Source of the DNA: Rhizobium sp. CC-YZS058
GTDB taxonomy: Bacteria > Pseudomonadota > Alphaproteobacteria > Rhizobiales > Rhizobiaceae
Reading direction: 5' to 3'
Length of the DNA stretch: 64,000 bases
Assembly (NCBI RefSeq): GCF_034720595.1
Contig: NZ_JAYESJ010000001.1
Location: 1,886,001-1,950,000, forward strand
Shown one piece after another: positions 43,686 to 53,334 of this stretch. Numbering within the stretch: position 1 is the first letter of the stretch; each line of letters opens with the position of its first letter. Position numbers and translations under genes: made by a program. A model generated the notes under the pieces. That model worked only from the letters and a program-made list of their open reading frames with translations. It ran no database searches and had not been told where the DNA came from.

Positions 43686-44282
43686 ATGGCAAAAGTTCTG
43701 GTCCTTTACTATTCGGCTTATGGCCATATCGAAGCCATGGCCAATGCCGTGGCCGAAGGCGCCCGCGCGGAAGGTGCCGAGGTGACGGTCAAGCGCGTGC
43801 CCGAACTCGTGCCCGAGGATGTCGCCAAGGCCTCGCACTACAAGATGGATCAGGCCGCCCCGATTGCAACGCCGGACGAGCTGGCCGACTACGACGCGAT
43901 CATCTTCGGCTGCGGCACGCGCTTCGGCACGGTCGCCTCGCAAATGCGCAACTTCATCGACCAGACCGGCGGCCTCTGGGCCAAGGGTGCGCTGATCGGC
44001 AAGGTCGGCTCGGTCTTCACCTCCACCGCGACCCAGCATGGCGGCCAGGAATCGACCATCCTCTCCTTCATCCCGACCCTGCTCCATCACGGCATGGTCG
44101 TCGTCGGCCTGCCCTATTCCTTCCAGGCGCAGATGGGCCTCGACGAAATCCTCGGTTCCTCGCCCTATGGCGCGGCAACGATCACCGGCGGCGACGGCTC
44201 GCGCATGCCGTCGGAAACCGAACTGGCCGGTGCCCGCTTCCAGGGCGGCCACGTCGCCAAGATCACGGCCAAGATGGCCTGA
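43686..44282 (+). CDS. wrbA: NAD(P)H:quinone oxidoreductase type IV, WrbA
   Basis: A 198-residue flavodoxin-like FMN protein that reduces quinones by two electrons, limiting semiquinone formation. FMN phosphate loop [16 protein letters not shown], the [16 protein letters not shown] region and [14 protein letters not shown] are all typical. GGAGAA precedes the ATG, and a terminator follows within 30 bases. It is single-gene. Confidence 0.94.
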   Translation: MAKVLVLYYSAYGHIEAMANAVAEGARAEGAEVTVKRVPELVPEDVAKASHYKMDQAAPIATPDELADYDAIIFGCGTRFGTVASQMRNFIDQTGGLWAKGALIGKVGSVFTSTATQHGGQESTILSFIPTLLHHGMVVVGLPYSFQAQMGLDEILGSSPYGAATITGGDGSRMPSETELAGARFQGGHVAKITAKMA

Positions 44283-44310
44283 TTGTCGCGACGCGACCGT
44301 CGGAAACACG

Positions 44311-44340
44311 AAGCCGCCCTCGCCGGGGCGGCTTTTTTTA
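44311..44340. terminator. Terminator between wrbA and the metallophosphoesterase gene
   Basis: A nine-pair stem AAGCCGCCC/GGGCGGCTT (44311-44319 with 44326-44334) with a six-base loop runs into seven T residues on the plus strand. Confidence 0.88.
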
Positions 44341-44350
44341 TGTGGCGATA

Positions 44351-45427
44351 TCACCTGACCGGGAGGGCCTTGGTAAAGCCGGTGGTGAAGCGGACATGGC
44401 CGTTGGCGTCGGACGCCTCGCCAAGGGCCACTTCCAGCAGCGTCTGCGACACCCGCACCAGCGCGAAGCCGCCCTTGAAGGCGGCCTTGGGCTTGAAGAC
44501 GTCAACTCCCTCCACCCGGTAGGCCATGGGCGTATCATGCTCGTGTCCGTGGAACAGACCGATCACATTGTAGTCCTTCAGGACCGCCAGCAGGCTCTCC
44601 CGCTCGCTCTCGCTCCACCAATGCGGCTCGCCCGTGCCGCTGTCGTCGAAGGTCGTATGGCCGGCGTCCCACCGTTCGATCGAGAAGCTGTCCCAGCCGT
44701 AATGCTGGAAGAGGATGACCGGACGACCATCGGCGGCGTTGGCCTCCAGATCCTGCTTCAACCAGTCGAGCCCGCTGACCGCGCCCTTGCGGGTATCGCC
44801 GCCGAAGCGCTGCAGCTGGACGAGATGCAGCCGGCCCCAGTTCCAGGAGTAATTGTCCGATTCCACATCATAATTGTCGGCCGGCAGCGATGGTGTGAAG
44901 AAGACGCTTGGCCGATGATTGACCTCGACATAGTCGCGCAGTTCGCGGCGGTACCAGTCGGGATGCGACGGTGGCCCATCCTGGTCGAGATCGTGATTGC
45001 CGAGGCCGACATAGACCGGCATGTGCACATGCGCCTCGTCCGTGCCCTGCACGTAGCGCTGGCTGAACTGGCGAAGCTGCCACCCCTCGCCCGGCAGCAC
45101 GACCTGCCCGCCGCCATCATCGGTAAGGTCGCCACCCATGACCAGACCACGCGGCACCCCGATCGGGCGCCCGGCCTGCGAGAAGGAGACGCCGGCGAGA
45201 TCGTTCGGCCAGGAGACGTTCGGGAGGCTGTTCAGCGCGCGAATGTGGCGGAGCAGGTTTTCATCCGTCTTGCCCTCCTGCGCGCAGTCGGGGGACAGTC
45301 CTTCCGCCATGCGGCAGGCATGCACATCGGTCGCGAAGAGGAAGGTCACGGCCTCGTCCGCCCGCGCCGCCTGCGCCAGCCCCGCCAAAGCCAGGCATAC
45401 CAGAATCCCGCTCTTTACGCTCGCCAT
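44351..45427 (-). CDS. Secreted metallophosphoesterase
   Basis: A 358-residue calcineurin-like phosphoesterase with an N-terminal signal peptide (SGILVCLALAGLAQAARA) and the metal-binding blocks TDVHACR, GGDLTDDGGG, GLGNHDLD and FHGHEHD. Most similar proteins act in the periplasm on phosphate mono- or diesters. Start 45427 is chosen because the signal peptide then opens the protein; the longer frame upstream is antisense to the next gene. The substrate cannot be told. Confidence 0.87.
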   Translation of the reverse strand: MASVKSGILVCLALAGLAQAARADEAVTFLFATDVHACRMAEGLSPDCAQEGKTDENLLRHIRALNSLPNVSWPNDLAGVSFSQAGRPIGVPRGLVMGGDLTDDGGGQVVLPGEGWQLRQFSQRYVQGTDEAHVHMPVYVGLGNHDLDQDGPPSHPDWYRRELRDYVEVNHRPSVFFTPSLPADNYDVESDNYSWNWGRLHLVQLQRFGGDTRKGAVSGLDWLKQDLEANAADGRPVILFQHYGWDSFSIERWDAGHTTFDDSGTGEPHWWSESERESLLAVLKDYNVIGLFHGHEHDTPMAYRVEGVDVFKPKAAFKGGFALVRVSQTLLEVALGEASDANGHVRFTTGFTKALPVR

Positions 45428-45604
45428 CCCCGCTCGCTCCCCACTCCGTTCCCGCTGAGGAAGAAGGGTAGCCTCTTCCGACCATGCGGAGAAGCGCAGC
45501 GACGCGAAAAGGAACGAAAGAGCGGCGCGCGACGTTTCGACAGGCTGGCGGCATAAGACCCGTCCTGCCGGCGTGAACCCATCGTTTGAGGAGAGGGAAA
45601 CACC

Positions 45605-45856
45605 ATGGTCAAGCTCACCTACCACATCGTCGAACATGACGGCGGCTGGGCCTACAAGCTCGGCGACGTTTATTCCGAGCCGTTCGCCACGAGCGAGCTG
45701 GCGCTGAAGGCCGCAAAGACCGCGGCGGCCGAGCAGCAGGTCGGCGGCGAGGACGAGGAGATCAGTTTCCAGGATGAAAAGGGAAACTGGCACTATGAAC
45801 ATGCAGAAGGCGGCGACCGTCCCGAAGTTGTCGTGGACGAGCCGCACGCCTCCTGA
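45605..45856 (+). CDS. DUF2188 family protein (83 aa)
   Basis: An 83-residue acidic protein starting MVKLTYHIVEHDGGWAYKLG with the DUF2188 pattern: a strand-rich start, then helix FATSELALKAAKTAAAEQQ, then strand ISFQDEKGNWHYEH. Function unknown; in other bacteria related proteins sit in stress loci. GAGGAGAGGG precedes the ATG. A terminator follows. Confidence 0.82.
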   Translation: MVKLTYHIVEHDGGWAYKLGDVYSEPFATSELALKAAKTAAAEQQVGGEDEEISFQDEKGNWHYEHAEGGDRPEVVVDEPHAS

Positions 45857-45913
45857 TGCCGTGCGAAAACTGCACAGCCTGCGTCAGTGAAAACGGAAGT
45901 TGAAAATTTTGGG

Positions 45914-45950
45914 CCCCCCTTGCCTAACAGCAAGGGGGGTAGATTTTTAC
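45914..45950. terminator. Strong hairpin terminator after the DUF2188 gene
   Basis: A perfect ten-pair stem CCCCCCTTGC/GCAAGGGGGG (45914-45923 with 45930-45939) is followed by TAGATTTTT. Nothing further was seen in 45951-46176. Confidence 0.85.
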
Positions 45951-46176
45951 GTAATGAAAAGCCGCGGCGGTCGGCGCCGGCAAAAACAGTAAGCCCGTTG
46001 TTTCGTCGCGATTCAAGTGTAACCCTCTGTTAAGCTTGCTGCTTAAGGTTACCAACTCGCTCGAATTTCGCTCGAATTGTTTGTACTTCGCTCTTGGCTG
46101 TCCGGGGAATGGGCCAGGTTTTTGCACGCCCCACCCTTCCCCTCGCTTTCCGGCCGGGCTACAGCGAAGAGGCGCT

Positions 46177-46261
46177 GCGGGCGTGGCGAAACTGGTAGAC
46201 GCAAGGGACTTAAAATCCCTCGGCTTATGTCATGCGGGTTCGATCCCCGCCGCCCGCACCA
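46177..46261 (+). tRNA. tRNA-Leu (anticodon UAA)
   Basis: Acceptor GCGGGCG pairs with CGCCCGC, CCA is encoded, a long variable arm is present, and the anticodon loop reads CTTAAAA. Length 85 bases. Confidence 0.96.
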
Positions 46262-46362
46262 TGCCGGGCCCATGCCTGGCAGAATCGGGGCCGGCGCCGG
46301 GCGCTTGAAATTCCTTTGCAGTTGGATCAGAACCAGAGCCCGTCGAACGCCAGCCGGAGCCC

Positions 46363-46866
46363 ATGCCGATGTCCCTCCCCGATAAAGCCTTTCCCGTTTC
46401 CTGGGACCAGTTCCACCGCGATGCCCGTGCGCTGGCCTGGCGGCTGGCGGATGCGAACACCGATTGGAAGGGCATGGTCTGCATCACCCGCGGCGGCCTT
46501 GTCCCCGCGGCCATCATCTCGCGCGAACTCAACATCCGAATGATCGAAACCGTCTGCGTCGCCTCCTATCACGACTATTCGTCGCAGGGCGAAATGCACG
46601 TGATCAAGGGGATCACCGACGAGCTGAAGGAGAATGACGGCGAAGGCATTCTGATCGTCGACGACCTGACCGACACCGGCAAGACCGCCGCCATCGTGCG
46701 CGCCATGCTGCCGAAGGCGCATTTCGCCGCCGTCTATGCCAAGCCCAAGGGCCGGCCGCTGGTCGATACCTTCGTCACCGAGGTCAGCCAGGATACCTGG
46801 ATCTACTTCCCCTGGGACATGGGATTCACCTATCAGGAGCCGATCGCCAAGGGCTCCCGCGGCTAA
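46363..46866 (+). CDS. gpt: Xanthine(-guanine) phosphoribosyltransferase
   Basis: A 167-residue purine salvage enzyme that attaches phosphoribose to xanthine or guanine. It has the PRPP motif [14 protein letters not shown] and, earlier, [16 protein letters not shown], with the C-terminal WIYFPWDMG typical of XGPRT. The ATG at 46363 or the one at 46369 may be used; GGAG lies upstream. Purine salvage fits with the nucleoside-type importer in this window, but they are 32 kb apart. Confidence 0.92.
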   Translation: MPMSLPDKAFPVSWDQFHRDARALAWRLADANTDWKGMVCITRGGLVPAAIISRELNIRMIETVCVASYHDYSSQGEMHVIKGITDELKENDGEGILIVDDLTDTGKTAAIVRAMLPKAHFAAVYAKPKGRPLVDTFVTEVSQDTWIYFPWDMGFTYQEPIAKGSRG

Positions 46867-46894
46867 GGCTGTCCCCCTCCCCTCCCTCCTCCCG

Positions 46895-46926
46895 CGGCCG
46901 CCTCTTTCAAAGGGCGGCCGTCTTCG
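46895..46926 (+). terminator. Terminator after gpt
   Basis: An eight-pair stem CGGCCGCC/GGCGGCCG (46895-46902 with 46913-46920), followed by TCTTCGTTT. Confidence 0.55.
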
Positions 46927-47456
46927 TTTCCCACATCTTGTGGGTGGAGGGCCTTGCTCCTACCAATTTCTTCTCCACAAGAAATTGGGGAACAAAGAGC
47001 CGGGTCTGGCTGCGACCCCGCCAAGGTTTTGATTTCCTTGAGTCACCTAGATTCTGACCTTTATCCACAACATCTAGCGACGGTGGACGGATGGATAACA
47101 AGGTCTTGACGCTCCGGTCAGACTCGCGATTAATCTTTTCCACGCTCGCATGACGACGGGCGCGACAGGGATCGCCACCGCGGCGACCGCTTGCCAAGCC
47201 TTGAGAACTGATGGACCAGGCACCGGAGCGACGGTGCGCCGCATGGGTGAGCATGAGAGACAAAAAAACTTCACCGCCCATGGAACCATTGGCCAAAGGC
47301 ACAGTTGCCACTACATATAGTGGTCCGCTCTGAAAAATTAACTAAATAGAGCGCATTATTGCTGCGCTTCCATCATGCGAGCCGGCAGGTTTCCTGTCGG
47401 ACAGGGACAGTGCGTGCCAGGCCGAGCCTGCCATGCGAGAACAAGGATCGGGACAG
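46927..47456. other. Long untranslated leader of nrdJ
   Basis: No coding sequence was seen in this interval. It contains a CCCACA/TGTGGG hairpin (46930-46944), a ten-pair hairpin CCAATTTCTT/AAGAAATTGG (46963-46972 with 46979-46988), an exact TTATCCACA DnaA-box-like nonamer (47061-47069) and an NrdR-like palindrome (47308-47323). No full cobalamin riboswitch could be made out. Confidence 0.5.
47308..47323. promoter_or_regulatory. NrdR-box-like palindrome upstream of nrdJ
   Basis: CCACTACATATAGTGG is a near-perfect palindrome close to the NrdR box (ACACTATATATAGTGT type), 134 bases before the start. NrdR represses ribonucleotide reductase genes when dATP is plentiful. A second box, usual in tandem, was not clear. 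Confidence 0.6.
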
Positions 47457-50400
47457 ATGAAGATCGAGCGTCGTTTCACCAAAGCCGGGCAGTCCGCCTA
47501 TGCCGATATCGCCTTCCGCAAGGCGGTGAGCGAGATCAAGAACCCGGATGGCTCGATCGTCTTCCGGCTGGCCGATATCGATGTTCCCGCCCAGTTCAGC
47601 CAGGTTGCCGCCGATATTCTCGCCCAGAAATATTTCCGCAAGGCCGGCGTGCCGGCGCGGCTGAAGCGCGTCGAGGAGAATTCCGTCCCCTCCTGGCTGT
47701 GGCGCTCGGTTGCCGACGAGGCCGCGCTCGCCAGCCTTCCCGCCGAAGAACGCTACGGCTCCGAAACCGATGCCCGCCAGGTTTTCGATCGCCTGGCTGG
47801 CACCTGGACCTATTGGGGCTGGAAGGGCAACTACTTTGCATCGGAAGAGGATGCGGCGGCCTTCCGTGACGAGCTTGCCTACATGCTCGCCACCCAGCGC
47901 GTGGCGCCCAATTCGCCGCAGTGGTTCAACACCGGCCTGCACTGGGCCTATGGGATTGATGGCCCCGGCCAGGGCCATTTCTATGTCGACCCCTTCACCG
48001 GCAAGCTGGTGAAGTCGAAGTCGGCCTATGAGCATCCCCAGCCGCATGCCTGCTTCATCCAGTCGGTCGGCGACGATCTCGTCAACGAAGGCGGCATCAT
48101 GGACCTCTGGGTGCGCGAGGCGCGCCTGTTCAAATATGGCTCCGGCACCGGCTCCAATTTCTCCTATCTGCGCGGCGAAGGCGAGAAGCTCTCCGGCGGC
48201 GGCAAGTCCTCCGGCCTGATGAGCTTCCTGAAGATCGGCGACCGCGCCGCCGGCGCCATCAAGTCGGGCGGCACGACCCGCCGCGCCGCCAAGATGGTCG
48301 TCGTCGATATCGACCATCCGGATATCGAGGACTACATCAACTGGAAGGTGAAGGAAGAGCAGAAGGTCGCAGCCCTCGTGACCGGCTCGAAGATCGTCGC
48401 CCGGCATCTCAAGGCCATCATGAAGGCCTGCGTCAATTGCGACGGCCCGGACGGCGCCTGCTTCGACCCGAACGAGAACCCGGCGCTCAAGCGCGAGATC
48501 AAGGCCGCCAAGAAGGACCAGGTTCCGGAAAACTATATCGGCCGCGTCATCCAGTTCGCCCGCCAGGGCTACAAGGACATCGAGTTCAAGACCTATGACA
48601 CCGACTGGGATTCGGAAGCCTATCTGACCGTTTCCGGCCAGAACTCCAACAATTCCGTTTCGCTGAAGGACGACTTCCTGCGCGCTGTCGAAGCCGATGG
48701 CCCGTGGAACCTGACCGCCCGCAAGGACGGCAAGGTGATGAAGACGCTGAAGGCGCGCGAGCTCTGGGAACAGATCTCCTACGCCGCCTGGGCATCCGCC
48801 GATCCGGGCCTGCATTTCAACACGACGATGAACGACTGGCACACCTGCCCGGCGGCCGGCCCGATCCGCGCCTCCAATCCGTGCTCGGAATATATGTTCC
48901 TCGACGACACCGCCTGCAATCTTGCCTCGCTGAACCTGCTGCAGTTCAAGGATGCGGCGACTAAGAACATCGACATCGCCGATTACGAACATGCCGTGCG
49001 CCTGTGGACGCTGGTGCTCGAGATTTCGGTCATGATGGCGCAGTTCCCCTCGCGCCAGATCGCCGAACTCTCCTATGAATACCGCACGCTCGGCCTCGGC
49101 TATGCCAATATCGGCGGCCTCTTGATGTCGTCCGGCATTCCCTATGATTCCAAGGAAGGCCGTGCCATTGCCGGCGCGCTCACCGCGATCATGACCGGCG
49201 TCTCCTATGCGACCTCGGCCGAAATCGCCGCCAAGCTCGGCCCCTTCCCCGGCTTCAAGCCGAACCGGGAGAACATGCTGCGCGTCATCCGCAACCATGC
49301 CCGCGCCGCCCGCGGCGAAACCCAGGGCTATGAAGGCCTGTCGGTCGATCCCGTGCCGCTGCAGCACGGCGAATGCCCGGATCAGGCGCTGATCACCCAT
49401 GCCGTCGCCGCCTGGGACAAGGCGCTTTCGCTCGGCGAGGCGCATGGCTATCGCAACGCCCAGGTCTCTGTCATCGCGCCGACCGGCACGATCGGCCTCG
49501 TCATGGATTGCGACACGACCGGCATCGAGCCCGACTTCGCGCTGGTGAAGTTCAAGAAGCTTGCCGGCGGCGGCTATTTCAAGATCATCAACCGCGCCGT
49601 GCCGGAAGCGCTGCGCACGCTCGGCTATTCGGAAAGCCAGATCGCCGAGATCGAGGCCTATGCCGTCGGCCATGGCAACATCAACCAGGCCCCGTCGATC
49701 AACCCGGGCACGCTGCGCGCCAAGGGCTTCACGGACGAGAAGATCGAAGCCGTCAACGCCGCCACCAAGGCTGCCTTCGACATCAAGTTCGTCTTCAACC
49801 AGTGGACGCTCGGCGCCGACTTCCTCAAGGAGACGCTGAAGGTTTCCGACGAGCAGCTCGCCGATATCAGCTTCAACCTGCTCGACCATCTGGGCTTCAG
49901 CCGCAAGGAGATCGAGGCTGCCAACATCCATGTCTGCGGCGCGATGACGCTGGAAGGCGCGCCCTTCCTCAAGGCCGAGCACCTGCCGGTATTCGACTGC
50001 GCCAATCCCTGCGGCAAGATCGGCAAGCGCTACCTCTCGGTCGAAAGCCATATCCGCATGATGGCGGCTGCCCAGCCCTTCATCTCCGGCGCGATTTCCA
50101 AGACGATCAACATGCCGAACGAAGCGACCGTCGAGGATTGCAAGAGCGCCTATATGCTGTCCTGGAAGCTGGCGCTGAAGGCCAACGCGCTTTATCGCGA
50201 TGGCTCGAAGCTCTCCCAGCCGCTCAATGCCTCGCTGATCGAGGACGAGGACGAGGAGGATGCCGTCGAGGAACTGATCCAGGCGCCTGCGGCCGCCCAG
50301 GCCGTGACCGTCACCGAGAAGATCGTCGAGCGCGTCATCGAGCGCATCACCCGCGAGCGGGAAAAGCTGCCGAACCGGCGCCAGGGCTACACCCAGAAGG

Positions 50401-51260
50401 CGATCGTCGGCGGACACAAGGTCTATCTGCGCACCGGCGAGTTCGGCGATGGCCGGCTTGGCGAGATTTTCATCGACATGCACAAGGAAGGGGCCGCCTT
50501 CGGGGCGATGATGAACAACTTCGCCATCGCCATCTCGATCGGCCTGCAATATGGCGTGCCGCTCGAGGAATATGTCGACGCCTTCACCTTCACCAAGTTC
50601 GAGCCAGCCGGCATGGTCCAGGGCAATGATGCGATCAAGAACGCCACGTCGATCCTCGACTATGTGTTCCGCGAACTTGCCGTCTCCTACCTGAACCGCC
50701 ACGACCTCGCCCATGTCGACACCTCCGACTTCGGCAACACCGCGCTTGGCAAGGGCATCCAGGAAGGCAAGACCAACCTGATCTCGACCGGCTGGACCCG
50801 CGGCCACAAGCCGACGCTCGTGTCCGGCAACGACCGGGCGGCCGGCGAGCCCAAGGGCTCGGCCACAGCCGCCCCGGCCCGCGCCTCGGCCGGCGGCTCC
50901 GTCACGCCGTTTGCGGGTGCCGCAGCCCGCAAGCTCGAGCCGACGGTTGCCATCTCCACCTCGGAGATCGTCGCCTTCAAGCGCGACTATGAGGAACGGG
51001 CTGCCGAGCGGATCGAAGCGATCGAGGAGGTGGCGACCGAAGAGGCGCAGGACGTGACCGCCCTCTTCTCCGACAAGGCCGCCGCCGAAGCCGCCGCCGC
51101 CAAGGCGGACGCCAAGAAGCTCGAAGCCGAACGCCGCGCCCGCTCGATCGCGCAAGGCTATACCGGCAACATGTGCTCCGAGTGCCAGAACTTCACCATG
51201 GTGCGCAACGGCACCTGCGAGAAGTGCGACACATGTGGCGCGACGAGCGGGTGCAGCTGA
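47457..51260 (+). CDS. nrdJ: Vitamin B12-dependent (class II) ribonucleoside-diphosphate reductase
   Basis: A 1267-residue adenosylcobalamin-dependent enzyme that makes deoxynucleotides, in the large NrdJ form of alphaproteobacteria. Visible are the substrate/allosteric core with [39 protein letters not shown], a variable Ala-rich linker near residues 1140-1220, and the redox cysteine pairs at the C terminus (CSECQNF, then [13 protein letters not shown]). The start [12 protein letters not shown] at 47457 is chosen over the ATG at 47433 because this is the family start. Requires cobalamin; it is the only ribonucleotide reductase in the window. Confidence 0.96.
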   Translation: MKIERRFTKAGQSAYADIAFRKAVSEIKNPDGSIVFRLADIDVPAQFSQVAADILAQKYFRKAGVPARLKRVEENSVPSWLWRSVADEAALASLPAEERYGSETDARQVFDRLAGTWTYWGWKGNYFASEEDAAAFRDELAYMLATQRVAPNSPQWFNTGLHWAYGIDGPGQGHFYVDPFTGKLVKSKSAYEHPQPHACFIQSVGDDLVNEGGIMDLWVREARLFKYGSGTGSNFSYLRGEGEKLSGGGKSSGLMSFLKIGDRAAGAIKSGGTTRRAAKMVVVDIDHPDIEDYINWKVKEEQKVAALVTGSKIVARHLKAIMKACVNCDGPDGACFDPNENPALKREIKAAKKDQVPENYIGRVIQFARQGYKDIEFKTYDTDWDSEAYLTVSGQNSNNSVSLKDDFLRAVEADGPWNLTARKDGKVMKTLKARELWEQISYAAWASADPGLHFNTTMNDWHTCPAAGPIRASNPCSEYMFLDDTACNLASLNLLQFKDAATKNIDIADYEHAVRLWTLVLEISVMMAQFPSRQIAELSYEYRTLGLGYANIGGLLMSSGIPYDSKEGRAIAGALTAIMTGVSYATSAEIAAKLGPFPGFKPNRENMLRVIRNHARAARGETQGYEGLSVDPVPLQHGECPDQALITHAVAAWDKALSLGEAHGYRNAQVSVIAPTGTIGLVMDCDTTGIEPDFALVKFKKLAGGGYFKIINRAVPEALRTLGYSESQIAEIEAYAVGHGNINQAPSINPGTLRAKGFTDEKIEAVNAATKAAFDIKFVFNQWTLGADFLKETLKVSDEQLADISFNLLDHLGFSRKEIEAANIHVCGAMTLEGAPFLKAEHLPVFDCANPCGKIGKRYLSVESHIRMMAAAQPFISGAISKTINMPNEATVEDCKSAYMLSWKLALKANALYRDGSKLSQPLNASLIEDEDEEDAVEELIQAPAAAQAVTVTEKIVERVIERITREREKLPNRRQGYTQKAIVGGHKVYLRTGEFGDGRLGEIFIDMHKEGAAFGAMMNNFAIAISIGLQYGVPLEEYVDAFTFTKFEPAGMVQGNDAIKNATSILDYVFRELAVSYLNRHDLAHVDTSDFGNTALGKGIQEGKTNLISTGWTRGHKPTLVSGNDRAAGEPKGSATAAPARASAGGSVTPFAGAAARKLEPTVAISTSEIVAFKRDYEERAAERIEAIEEVATEEAQDVTALFSDKAAAEAAAAKADAKKLEAERRARSIAQGYTGNMCSECQNFTMVRNGTCEKCDTCGATSGCS

Positions 51261-51693
51261 GAGATGGAGGGTAGAGTCCTCCATGCCGTCACAGCAAAAC
51301 CCCAGGCACGATCCGCCTGGGGAGAAGATGAGCAAGGACAATTGAAGCGAGGCGAATTCGGCACCATGGATTACCGATCTCGCTTCAATTACCAATCGGT
51401 CAGCTACGAAGCCGACTATTTGTCATGCTTTACTTTAATAGAGCGGGGGAATACTTTCGAATCATCTCTGCGATTCGTTTGGGTCGCAAACAGATACTAG
51501 GGCTCCGGAGGTCAATATCCTCCAGAGTGTCGTAGCCGAGTTCGAGCTCGGCTACGACATCTTGCGAACAACAGTCTGGTATTCGCAGGGCACGCGGACC
51601 GAAATCCTCTGCCACTTTGCAAAGGCACTATGGAGGATTCGGAATTCGGTGTCGAGGTGACCAGTCATTATACATGCCGAAAGGGTATGCAAA
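51261..51693. other. AT-richer spacer after nrdJ with hairpins
   Basis: The interval is visibly richer in A and T than its neighbours. CCCCAGGC/GCCTGGGG near 51300 may end nrdJ transcription. A short frame at 51366-51500 (44 codons) has no recognised family. At 51528-51559 lies a perfect 13-pair hairpin (TGTCGTAGCCGAG/CTCGGCTACGACA), preceded by a small GGAGG/CCTCC hairpin. No convincing gene was found. Confidence 0.4.
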
Positions 51694-51852
51694 ATGGGTG
51701 ATAGGAAAACATTCGATGTCGGACGTGACTCAAAATCGGGTCAGTTCATTACCGTAAAGGAAGCAACTCGCCGCCCTGCTTCGACAACCGTCGAGCGAGT
51801 TCCGAAGTCCGGCTATGGGGACACCAAGGGCCAGCCAAGCCGTCGCAAGTGA
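51694..51852 (+). CDS. Small conserved hypothetical protein (52 aa), partner of the next gene
   Basis: A 52-residue basic protein starting MGDRKTFDVGRDSKSGQFIT and carrying the pattern FDVGRDxKxGxFxxVKEAxRRPxxTTVE, seen in small bacterial proteins of unknown role. The upstream ribosome site is weak (AAAGG about 14 bases before). It is followed at 51983 by a 221-codon gene on the same strand. Base composition is lower in GC than in the core genes, suggesting transfer. Confidence 0.55.
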   Translation: MGDRKTFDVGRDSKSGQFITVKEATRRPASTTVERVPKSGYGDTKGQPSRRK

Positions 51853-51982
51853 ATGGGGGGGCGCCATCATTGGCGTCCCCTCCTCACAGCCTCCAAATGT
51901 GGAATTGCGGCATCGACTTATCTCTCTGCCAGTTTTCTACGCAAGGTCGGCAGCTTCCGCTTCATCATTAGAAGGTCCTGGT

Positions 51983-52648
51983 ATGTCTGTTCCCAAGTTT
52001 GGTTTCTCGGCGTTTCTGAAGATCATAAACGCCAACCCTCGCCCTCAGCGAAGCAGCGTTAGGGAACGCTGCGGTCCCAGCTCCGGAGGATATGATTTTC
52101 ATAGAAGCCTGCGACATCGAGTCCGACAAGTCTCGTTCGATGGAATGTCCAGGGAAGAGGCTCTAGAATCGACGCTTAGCATCAAGCGTTTGCCAGAACG
52201 AAATTCTGCAGCACAAGCTCTTCAGCAGTTTTTCGCCTGGAAAGACGAGTACCGCGGTACATTCGAGCAGAATGCGCCCATTACCTTCCTCAGCCCTGGC
52301 GGGTTTTACAAGGTAGAGTTCAAGCCAGATTTCATGATCGAGATTGACGGTCGCCGAACTGCGGTTCATCTCTGGAACACTAAACACCCGCTCGACGGCC
52401 GACTGGTGCGAGCTATGCTGAGTACCGTCGCTGCCCGTTACCCGGTTGACATCAGACCGGATGACTTTGCAGTCCTCTCGCTCAGAAACCGAACGCTCTA
52501 CCGATGGTCTGAAGCCGATCGCGACACAAGGGCCTTGGGGGAGCGCCTCCTCAAATTGCTGGACATGCAATTCGCGACCGCGAGGGTAGAACTGGGTCTC
52601 CCTGCATCGCCGGACCTAGACGAACCCAAGCCCCGTCCCGCAATCTAG
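51983..52648 (+). CDS. Hypothetical protein (221 aa), possible degenerate PD-(D/E)XK-like fold
   Basis: The 221-residue product was not recognised. An N-terminal basic region leads to a helical stretch (AAQALQQFFAWKDEYRGTF), then GFYKVEFKPDFMIEIDGRR and AVHLWNTKHPLDGRLVRAML. The PD at 115-116 and the WNTK at 131-134 recall a PD-(D/E)XK nuclease core with the acidic residue of the second motif replaced by Asn. A later strand-rich part contains PDDFAVLSLRNRTLYRWSEAD. Start 51983 follows AAGG; a longer frame begins at 51815, overlapping the upstream small gene. This nuclease idea is inference. Confidence 0.5.
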   Translation: MSVPKFGFSAFLKIINANPRPQRSSVRERCGPSSGGYDFHRSLRHRVRQVSFDGMSREEALESTLSIKRLPERNSAAQALQQFFAWKDEYRGTFEQNAPITFLSPGGFYKVEFKPDFMIEIDGRRTAVHLWNTKHPLDGRLVRAMLSTVAARYPVDIRPDDFAVLSLRNRTLYRWSEADRDTRALGERLLKLLDMQFATARVELGLPASPDLDEPKPRPAI

Positions 52649-52712
52649 GCTCAGTCCGAGAATGTGATTGAGAAGTTGACAGCATCGATTGTCCAATAGT
52701 TTGCCGTAGAAA

Positions 52713-52749
52713 TTCGCAGCTGCGACGTGCGTTAGCACTTCGCAGCTGC
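52713..52749. repeat. Long imperfect hairpin with 11-base direct repeat TTCGCAGCTGC
   Basis: TTCGCAGCTGC occurs at 52713-52723 and 52739-52749. As an inverted structure, 52716-52730 pairs with 52735-52749 over 15 positions with one mismatch around a GTTA loop. There is no T-run. It marks the end of the AT-richer patch. Confidence 0.6.
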
Positions 52750-52818
52750 CACAGTGATACGGTTGGAGCCACACTTGTCCCCATGCTATGTCGCGCGCTC
52801 CCGCTACAGGATGCGCCG

Positions 52819-53328
52819 ATGCCTGCCTTTAAGCTTAGCCCCGCCACCACCCCCGCCGATTTCGCCGCCGCCGAAACCCTCCTCTCCGCCTTCGCCGCGT
52901 GGGATGCCGCCCAAGGTGCCGCGGTCGGTCTCTCGCCCGATACGGTCATCTCGCTCTTCCATGGAGACACCGCGGAAAGCCTCGCGCGCAAGTTCGGAGC
53001 GCCCGACACGCAGTTGATCCTCGCTCGGCAAAACGACCGCCCGATCGGCTGCCTCGGCATCACGCCTTTCGATGAGACGCGGATGGAGCTGCATTCCTTC
53101 TATGTCGATCCGTCAGCCCGCGGCCTCGGGGTCGGCACGGCGCTGATTCGGGCCGTGGTCGACTTCGCGGCCGCGACCGCGCGGCCGACGGTGCTGGTGC
53201 AGACCACGGTCTATATGGAGGGCGCGATCCGGCTCTATGAGGCGGCAGGCTTCGTGCCCTGCCCGCCCTTTCGGGAGATCCCGGACATCGTTCGCAAGAC
53301 CGAGCGGTTCTTCGCCCGCCCCGCCTGA
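52819..53328 (+). CDS. GNAT family N-acetyltransferase
   Basis: A 169-residue GNAT with the acetyl-CoA motif VDPSARGLGVGTALIRAVVDFA and RLYEAAGFVPCPPF. The N-terminal half begins FKLSPATTPADFAAAETLLSAFAAWD, a pattern in a group of uncharacterised bacterial acetyltransferases (key part PADFAAAETLLSAF). ATG 52819 follows AGGATG. Acceptor unknown. It converges with the L,D-transpeptidase gene, six bases apart. Confidence 0.88.
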   Translation: MPAFKLSPATTPADFAAAETLLSAFAAWDAAQGAAVGLSPDTVISLFHGDTAESLARKFGAPDTQLILARQNDRPIGCLGITPFDETRMELHSFYVDPSARGLGVGTALIRAVVDFAAATARPTVLVQTTVYMEGAIRLYEAAGFVPCPPFREIPDIVRKTERFFARPA

Positions 53329-53334
53329 GCGCCG

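Noticed and set aside
45428..45847. Upstream extension of the metallophosphoesterase to 498 codons
   Set aside because: The extra part is antisense to the DUF2188 gene and would bury the signal peptide in the middle of the protein.
46885..46893. Second CCTCCTCCC motif after gpt
   Set aside because: It lies 5' of a terminator stem, not in a loop, and inside a generic C/T-rich run; no cuckoo-like fold.
46927..47456. Cobalamin riboswitch ahead of the B12-dependent nrdJ
   Set aside because: A GCCACT stretch is present but the rest of the conserved core could not be lined up.
47373..51395. Uninterrupted minus-strand reading frame of 1340 codons opposite nrdJ
   Set aside because: It is the mirror of a strongly codon-biased GC-rich gene; the product is Leu/Gly/Arg-rich with no family, while the plus strand encodes an unmistakable NrdJ.
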